Positions 58,755 to 64,000 of a stretch of DNA of 64,000 nucleotides are shown piece after piece. The notes beneath the pieces are model-generated. The model had not been told where the DNA came from, did no database searches, and saw only the letters and a program-made list of their open reading frames with translations. A program made the position numbers and the translations under genes. Each line of letters begins with the position of its first letter. The first letter of the stretch is position 1. Origin of the DNA: Microlunatus kandeliicorticis (lineage in GTDB: Bacteria; Actinomycetota; Actinomycetes; Propionibacteriales; Propionibacteriaceae); NCBI RefSeq assembly GCF_014137855.1, contig NZ_JACGWT010000002.1:310001-374000 (forward strand), in the 5' to 3' direction.

Positions 58755-60941
58755 TCAGTCGGTGATGCGGAGCCGGGCCGGGGTGCCGCGGGCGGCGTCG
58801 GGCCCGACGGTGAGCTCGACCTCGGTCGGGCGCAGCCGGGGGTCGGTCCGCTGCCCGGCGTCGAACGTCCGCGCGGTGATCTTGAACGAGACCCTGCGGG
58901 TCTCGCCGGGCGCGAGGGTGACCCGCTGCCAGTCGACCAGCCGGATGGTCGGCCGGACGGTCCCGGCGACCAGGGTGCGGGCGTAGAGCTGGACGACGTC
59001 GCTGCCCGCCCGACCGCCGGTGTTGGTGACGTCGACCGAGGCCCGCACCACGCCCGCCCGCCGGGGCAGCCAGTCGCGGCTCAGCTCGACGCCGGAGTAG
59101 CCGTAGCTGGTGTAGTCGAGCCCGAATCCCAGCGCGAGCTCCGGGGCGCCGAGCCCGAGCAGATAGCGGCCGAGCCCGGCGTCGCGGGACCGGCCGCGCC
59201 GGCCCAGCCCGCGGTCCATCGTCCCGACCAGCCGGTCCGGCTCGGTCCGCGGCAGGAACACCGGCAATCGGCCGGTGGGGGAGGCGTCGCCGAGCAGCAG
59301 GTCGGCCAGTCCCTCGGCGCCCCCGGCGCCCGGGTGCCAGACCAGCAGGACGGCATCGGCCAGGTCGAGCACCGGACGCAGCAGCGGCGGGTTCGCGGTG
59401 ACCACCAGCACCACCAGCGGCTTGCCGAGCGCGGCCAGCGCCCGGAGCAGCTCGAGCTGCCCGACCGGGAGCGTGGTGTCGGGCAGGCAGCGGTCCTCGC
59501 CGCTGCACCGCGGGTGCGTGCCCACCACGGCGACGGTGAGGTCGGCCTCCTCGCTGCGGCGCAGGGCCAGGTCGGCGAACCGCCCGTCGGTCACCATCAG
59601 GTTCTCGCCCAGCCGGTCGGCCAGGACCTCGGCGATGCTCGGCGGACGGTCCGGCCGGGACGGGAACACCCAGCTGCCGAGCAGCGCCTCGGCGTCGTCG
59701 GCGAACGGCCCGCAGAGGTGCACCAGGCCGACGTTGGGGTGCAGCGGCAGCAGCGCCCCGCTGTTCTTGATCAACACCGCCGACGAGATCGCGGCCTCGC
59801 GGGCCAGCGCGGTGTGGGTCGAGGTGTGGCTCGCGGTGTGGCTCGCGGTGTGGGTTGCGGGGCGAGCGCGCGACGGACGACGGGAGCCGGTCGCGGCGTC
59901 GAGCAGGCCGAGGTCGAGCTTGAGCCGGAGCACCCGGCGGACCGCGTCGTCGACCAGCGCGGGGTCGACGTCGCCGTCGGCGAGCAGGACGGGCAGCTGC
60001 TCGCGGTAGACCCCGGAGGCGAGATCGAGATCGACCCCGGCCTCGAGAGCGAGCCGGGCGGCGGCCCGCCGGTCGGCGGCCACCCCGAGCTGGACGAGCT
60101 GGCCGATCCCGTCCCAGTCGCTCACCACCACGCCGGGGAAGCCCCAGGCTCCCTTGAGCAGGTCGCGGACCAGGGCGCGGTGGGCGTGCATCGGCACCCC
60201 GTCGACGTCGTGCAGCCCGACCATGATCGCCCGACAACCCGCCTCGACCGCGGCGCGGAACGGAGGCAGGTGCACGGTGCGGAGCGCCTGCTCGCCGACC
60301 GAGAGGGTCTCCGAGTCCTGTTCGGCCCGCACCAGGCCGTAGCCGACGAAGTGCTTGGCGGTGGCGGCGAACCGGCCGTCGGCCTGGAAGCCGGCCACGG
60401 TGGCCGAGGTGCACCGGGCCGAGAGCTCCGGCTCGGTGCCGAAGGTCTCACCGACCCGGCCCCAGCGGTGCTCCTGGGCGATGTCCACCATCGGCGCCAG
60501 GCTGAGGTGCAGCCCGGCGTCCGCCGCCTCGGCCGCCGCGGCGACGGCGCACCGCCGGACGAGATCGGGGTCCCACCCGGTGGCCAGGCCGAGCGGGACC
60601 GGGAAGGTGGTGGCGAGCCCGTGGATGACGTCGCTCAGGACGAGCACACCGACGCCGTGCGGCGACCGTCGGGCGGCCTGCTGCGCGCGCTCCGTCAGCT
60701 CGGCGGCGGGTGGCAGGGTGACCGACCCCGGGTCGGCGCCCGCGGAGTAGATCAACGCGCCGACCTCGCCACGCTCGATCGCCTCGGTGTCCAGTTCGAG
60801 CCGGACCGGGTCGACCGCGGTGGACACGCTCAGCTGCCCGGCCTTCTGCTCGGGCGTCAGGGCGGCCAGCAACGCCTCCACCCGGGACTCGGGCGGGCGG
60901 TCGGGGTCCGACCAGGCTGGCGTCGTCGACATCGCCGTCAT
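58755..60941 (-). CDS. GH3-family beta-glycosidase
   Basis: A 728-residue enzyme, start at ATG 60941 (ATG 60932 is also possible). The GH3 barrel has ESRVEALLAALTPEQKAGQL; the nucleophile Asp is in FPGVVVSDWDGIGQL (near residue 275). The second domain has DLTVAVVGTHPRCSGEDR and GKPLVVLVVTANPP, and a C-terminal fibronectin-like domain follows (VDVTNTGGRAGSDVVQLYAR). No signal peptide is visible. It is upstream of the GH35 gene and divergent from the Dpp-like importer, fitting hydrolysis of imported oligosaccharides. Confidence 0.88.
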   Translation of the reverse strand: MTAMSTTPAWSDPDRPPESRVEALLAALTPEQKAGQLSVSTAVDPVRLELDTEAIERGEVGALIYSAGADPGSVTLPPAAELTERAQQAARRSPHGVGVLVLSDVIHGLATTFPVPLGLATGWDPDLVRRCAVAAAAEAADAGLHLSLAPMVDIAQEHRWGRVGETFGTEPELSARCTSATVAGFQADGRFAATAKHFVGYGLVRAEQDSETLSVGEQALRTVHLPPFRAAVEAGCRAIMVGLHDVDGVPMHAHRALVRDLLKGAWGFPGVVVSDWDGIGQLVQLGVAADRRAAARLALEAGVDLDLASGVYREQLPVLLADGDVDPALVDDAVRRVLRLKLDLGLLDAATGSRRPSRARPATHTASHTASHTSTHTALAREAAISSAVLIKNSGALLPLHPNVGLVHLCGPFADDAEALLGSWVFPSRPDRPPSIAEVLADRLGENLMVTDGRFADLALRRSEEADLTVAVVGTHPRCSGEDRCLPDTTLPVGQLELLRALAALGKPLVVLVVTANPPLLRPVLDLADAVLLVWHPGAGGAEGLADLLLGDASPTGRLPVFLPRTEPDRLVGTMDRGLGRRGRSRDAGLGRYLLGLGAPELALGFGLDYTSYGYSGVELSRDWLPRRAGVVRASVDVTNTGGRAGSDVVQLYARTLVAGTVRPTIRLVDWQRVTLAPGETRRVSFKITARTFDAGQRTDPRLRPTEVELTVGPDAARGTPARLRITD

Positions 60942-60975
60942 TCCAGCGGTGCGTAGCGGTGAAAACAAGGTGCGG

Positions 60976-60992
60976 GTCTCGCTCAGTGAGAC
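60976..60992. promoter_or_regulatory. Palindrome in the GH3/Dpp divergent region
   Basis: GTCTC at 60976-60980 and GAGAC at 60988-60992 flank GCTCAGT, a near-perfect inverted repeat in the 285-bp gap between the divergent GH3 and Dpp-like genes. It may be an operator acting on both. GGAAAGCGCTGGC (minus strand, around 61046) is a half-match to the LacI-type site. No gene is seen in this gap. Confidence 0.4.
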
Positions 60993-61226
60993 ACCAGGCC
61001 GAACTCGTGAAGGGCTCGAATGACCGGGGTCCACCGCCGTAGCCAGCGCTTTCCGCGCCGCCAAGGGGCTCTCACGTGGCGAGACGGGTGCGGTCCCGGG
61101 GTGGCCGTGCGTCAGGGGATTGCCCTAGGTTCTCACGATACGGAACGAGATGGCTGTTTCCGTCGCGCTGCCGCGACCCGCTCGGTGTCGGTGCGGCCGA
61201 CGGCTCGAGACCGCAAAGGAGCGGAG

Positions 61227-62930
61227 ATGGGTCTGCGCAGGACGCTGGTCGCGGTGATCGCGGTCCTCACGTCGCTGACGCTGCTGACCACCGGGTGCGC
61301 GGGCAGCCGGCTGGCGCACGAGCGCGAGGCACGGCGGAACCACAGCGGCGGCACCGGCGGGATGATCCCGCAGCTCAACCTGCCGGCCGAGTTCGACGCC
61401 TCGGTCGGCGGTCTGGTCAACTACAACCCCTACGCCCCCCAGCAGCTGGTCAAGACCTGGCTCTACGAGCCGCTGATGGTCCAGGACAGCCTGAGCTGCG
61501 GGGTCACCCCGTGGCTGGCCACCAAGTACACCTGGGTCGGCTCGAACAAGCTGATCTTCGACATCCGCCAGGGCGTGAAGTGGAGCGACGGGTCGGCGTT
61601 CACGCCGAACGACGTGGTGACCACCCTCAACCTGATGAAGAAGTACCCGGCGATGGACGTCAACGGGCTGTGGACCAGCGCCTTCGGCGCCCCGGCGACG
61701 TCGGTGACCGCGCAGGGCGACCAGGTGATCATCACCTTCGCCGGCCCCGCGGTGTCGAAGTTCTCCTCGATCCTGGGCAACCTCATCGTCCCCGCCAAGA
61801 TCTACGGAAAGGTCGGCGACCCGACCAAGTACGTCGACAAGAAGCCGGTCTCGACCGGGCCGTTCCTGGTCGGCAGCTACAACGGCCGGCGGCTCGAGCT
61901 CGACCGCAACCCGGACTACTGGCAGGCCGACAAGATCAAGGTGCAGAAGCTGGTGCTGCAGGGCAACTACGACGCCAACCAGGCGGTCCAGATGCTCCGC
62001 AACGGCGACCTCGACTTCTACACCGGCGAGATCCCCAACCCGATCAAGACCTTCGTCGACCCGAACCCGCAGCTCAACCACGTCTGGTACGCCCCCAACG
62101 GCAGCACCGTGCTGGCACCGAACCTGACCCGCAAGCCGTTCAGCGACGTCCGCTTCCGGGAGGCGATGGCCTACGGCGTGAACAAGCAGCAGGCCTCGCT
62201 CAAGGCGACCTACGGCCTGATGCAGGTGGCCAGCCAGTCCGGGCTCACCCTGCCGGCCAAGAAGGATCTGCTGCCTCCGGGCTACGCACTCAACGGCGGG
62301 GCGTCGACGATCCTGGCCTACGACCCGGCCAAGGCGAACCAGCTGCTCGACGCGGCCGGCTACACCAAGGGCCCGGACGGCTTCCGCCGCAACCCGGACG
62401 GCTCCCCGATCAAGCTGACCTTCGCCGTCCAGGCCGGGTTCATCGACTACCAGGCGGTGGCCGACGAGGTGGTGAGCAACCTGCGGGCGCTCGGGATCGA
62501 CATCTCGGTGGTCGCCTCGCAGCCCGACTCGGTCGACGCGCTGAAGAAGACCGGCGACTTCGACATCATGATCAACTACATGGCGGCCGGCTGCGACTAC
62601 GTCAACGGGGTCGGTGCCACCCTGGCCACCGCGCAGATCCCGACGAAGACCACCATCCTCGGCAACGTGGAGCGGTACTCGAACCCGACCGTCGACCAGG
62701 CGCTCAAGAACCTCAACGGCGAGACCGACCAGGCCAAGGTCAAGGACGAGGTCGGCGTGCTGGTCAACACCATGATGACCCAGTACCCGGTGGTCCCGCT
62801 GTTCTACGCCCCGGCCCGGGCGATCTACCGGACCGACAAGGCGGCGGGCTGGCCGAGCGCGGAGGACCCGTACTGCAACCCGCAGGACAACGCCCGGATC
62901 TGGATGACCCGGCTGAGCGCGGCGAAGTGA
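61227..62930 (+). CDS. Family-5 extracellular solute-binding lipoprotein (DppA/OppA-like)
   Basis: A 567-residue lipoprotein with AAAGGAG before ATG 61227. The signal VIAVLTSLTLLTTGC ends at lipid-attachment Cys24. The mature chain has the SBP_bac_5 features KTWLYEPLMVQDS, the conserved KWSDGSAFTPNDVV segment and YANKQQ-like YGVNKQQASLKATYG. It binds a peptide or oligosaccharide for the permeases that follow. Substrate is unknown; glycosidase neighbours favour oligosaccharides. Confidence 0.88.
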   Translation: MGLRRTLVAVIAVLTSLTLLTTGCAGSRLAHEREARRNHSGGTGGMIPQLNLPAEFDASVGGLVNYNPYAPQQLVKTWLYEPLMVQDSLSCGVTPWLATKYTWVGSNKLIFDIRQGVKWSDGSAFTPNDVVTTLNLMKKYPAMDVNGLWTSAFGAPATSVTAQGDQVIITFAGPAVSKFSSILGNLIVPAKIYGKVGDPTKYVDKKPVSTGPFLVGSYNGRRLELDRNPDYWQADKIKVQKLVLQGNYDANQAVQMLRNGDLDFYTGEIPNPIKTFVDPNPQLNHVWYAPNGSTVLAPNLTRKPFSDVRFREAMAYGVNKQQASLKATYGLMQVASQSGLTLPAKKDLLPPGYALNGGASTILAYDPAKANQLLDAAGYTKGPDGFRRNPDGSPIKLTFAVQAGFIDYQAVADEVVSNLRALGIDISVVASQPDSVDALKKTGDFDIMINYMAAGCDYVNGVGATLATAQIPTKTTILGNVERYSNPTVDQALKNLNGETDQAKVKDEVGVLVNTMMTQYPVVPLFYAPARAIYRTDKAAGWPSAEDPYCNPQDNARIWMTRLSAAK

Positions 62931-62958
62931 CCGGCGCGGCGAGAAAGGGGATCGAGAG

Positions 62959-63948
62959 GTGAAGTACTTCCTGCGCAAGGTGGGGTTCTTCGTGCTCACG
63001 CTGTGGGCCGTCGTCACCCTCAACTTCTTCATCCCGCGGCTCCAGCCGGGTGACCCGGCCGAGCTGATGGTGCAGAAGCTGGCCGGCAAGAACGCCCAGC
63101 TCAACCCGGCCCAGGTGGCGGCGATCCGCGACATGCTCGGCACCCCGACCGGGTCGCTGTGGAGCCAGTACTGGCAGTACCTCGGCCAGCTGGCGCACGG
63201 CAACTTCGGTGTCTCCTACACCTACTTCCCGTTCGGCGTGATGCAGGTGATCGGGCAGGCGTTCTGGTGGACGGTCATCCTGGTCACCATCGTCCAGGTG
63301 CTGTCGTTCGGGATCGGGGTGCTGCTCGGCGCGTTCGCGGCCTGGAAGCGCAACGGCCGGTTCGACACCGCGGTCACCCTGGTCTCGACCTTCGTCGGCA
63401 CCCTGCAGCCGTTCTGGATCGCGCTGCTGCTGATCTACGGCCTCGGCTACGGGCTGGGCTGGTTCGCCACCTCGGGCGGGTACGAGGACTCGACGCCCGG
63501 CTTCAACTGGGGCTTCGTCTACGACGCGATCAGCCACGGCTTCCTGCCCGCGCTGACCCTGATGATCGTCACGCCGGTCGGCTGGGTGCTCGGGATGCGC
63601 AACACGATGGTGCTCAACCTGGGCGAGGACTACGTCCGGCTGGCCAAGGCCAAGGGTCTGCCCGACAAGGTGGTCGCGCTGCGCTACGCCGCCCGGAACG
63701 CGCTGCTGCCCAGCGTGACCGGCTTCGCGCTCGCCCTCGGTGGCGTGCTCGGCGGCACGATCCTGGTCGAGACGGTCTTCGACTACCCCGGGCTCGGTCG
63801 GCTGATGGGCGAGGCCGTCGGCTACAAGGACTACCCGATGCTCCAGGCGCTGATGCTGCTCACCGCGGTGGCCACGCTGCTGGCCAACCTCGTCGCCGAC
63901 CTGCTCTACGGCGTGCTCGACCCGCGGGCCCGGAGGGCACAGGCATGA
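62959..63948 (+). CDS. DppB/OppB-like ABC transporter permease
   Basis: A 329-residue permease starting at GTG 62959. The first helix VGFFVLTLWAVVTLNFFIPR is typical of DppB, and the EAA-type loop reads DYVRLAKAKGLPDKVVALRY. The last segment is MLQALMLLTAVATLLANLVA. It forms half of the membrane channel with the DppC-like protein whose start overlaps its stop (ATGA). Confidence 0.9.
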   Translation: MKYFLRKVGFFVLTLWAVVTLNFFIPRLQPGDPAELMVQKLAGKNAQLNPAQVAAIRDMLGTPTGSLWSQYWQYLGQLAHGNFGVSYTYFPFGVMQVIGQAFWWTVILVTIVQVLSFGIGVLLGAFAAWKRNGRFDTAVTLVSTFVGTLQPFWIALLLIYGLGYGLGWFATSGGYEDSTPGFNWGFVYDAISHGFLPALTLMIVTPVGWVLGMRNTMVLNLGEDYVRLAKAKGLPDKVVALRYAARNALLPSVTGFALALGGVLGGTILVETVFDYPGLGRLMGEAVGYKDYPMLQALMLLTAVATLLANLVADLLYGVLDPRARRAQA

Positions 63949-64000
63949 GCGCGGCGCGGGAGCACACCGAGCCGACACAGGAAGCGACAGCTCGACGGGA
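63945..64000 (+). CDS. Start of a DppC/OppC-like permease, cut by window edge
   Basis: ATG 63945 overlaps the DppB stop by 4 bp. Only 18 residues are visible (MSAAREHTEPTQEATARR), a charged head with no membrane helix yet. The call rests wholly on operon position. Confidence 0.6.
   Translation, partial: MSAAREHTEPTQEATARR

Overview
This is a 64-kb piece of a high-GC actinobacterial chromosome. The gene order recF - DUF721 (DciA-type) - gyrB - gyrA - DUF3566 - tRNA-Ile places it close to the replication origin. The abundant ABC sugar import and glycoside hydrolase genes fit a soil or plant-associated Propionibacteriales-type organism, for example a Microlunatus relative, but the taxonomic guess is weak.

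Left (1-7 kb): a polymorphic-toxin island sits directly upstream of recF. It has a zinc-ribbon/RDD membrane protein cut by the window edge, two WXG100-like small proteins, a DUF6507-like protein, a 696-residue toxin with a Gly-His-Gly-Asp repeat linker and a C-terminal PD-(D/E)XK-like nuclease tip, and a string of candidate immunity genes. One of these is an internally deleted duplicate. Centre-left (7-18.6 kb): the replication/topoisomerase core, with four membrane or anchored proteins of unknown function between the DciA-like gene and gyrB, ending at tRNA-Ile(GAT).

18.53-38.79 kb: a 20.3-kb integrative element lies in the 3' half of tRNA-Ile, bounded by a perfect 44-bp direct repeat. It combines an actinomycete-type (AICE) core (tyrosine integrase, excisionase, RepSA-like rolling-circle initiator, FtsK/SpoIIIE translocase) with a set of type IV secretion genes (VirB2-, VirB3/PrgI-, VirB4-, VirB6-, VirB8/TcpC- and VirB1/M23-like). 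No relaxase is visible. Cargo is an XRE-PLD regulator facing an ispF-HD phosphohydrolase pair, an lsr2 pseudogene, and two low-GC membrane-protein genes of unknown function.

38.8-64 kb: chromosome again, largely carbohydrate use. It holds an excalibur protein, a GH43-like protein, an LplB/LplC/SBP ABC importer with a DUF2264 enzyme, a hexapeptide-transferase/toroid fusion with a 2-hydroxyacid dehydrogenase, a LarA-like racemase, GH35 and GH3 glycosidases, and the start of a Dpp/Opp-type importer. Three similar LacI-type operator sites (39706, 40920, 49443) probably tie several of these units to one regulator that is not in the window. Embedded between them (49.5-54.9 kb) is a four-gene kinase / mini-membrane protein / TRAFAC-like GTPase / GAP1-like operon, resembling NTP-dependent conflict or signalling systems. 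A short interspersed repeat (core CTTCGACAGGCTCAGG) is clustered at 46.5 kb, occurs singly at 56.3 kb and is embedded in the DUF3566 coding sequence at 17.6-17.7 kb.
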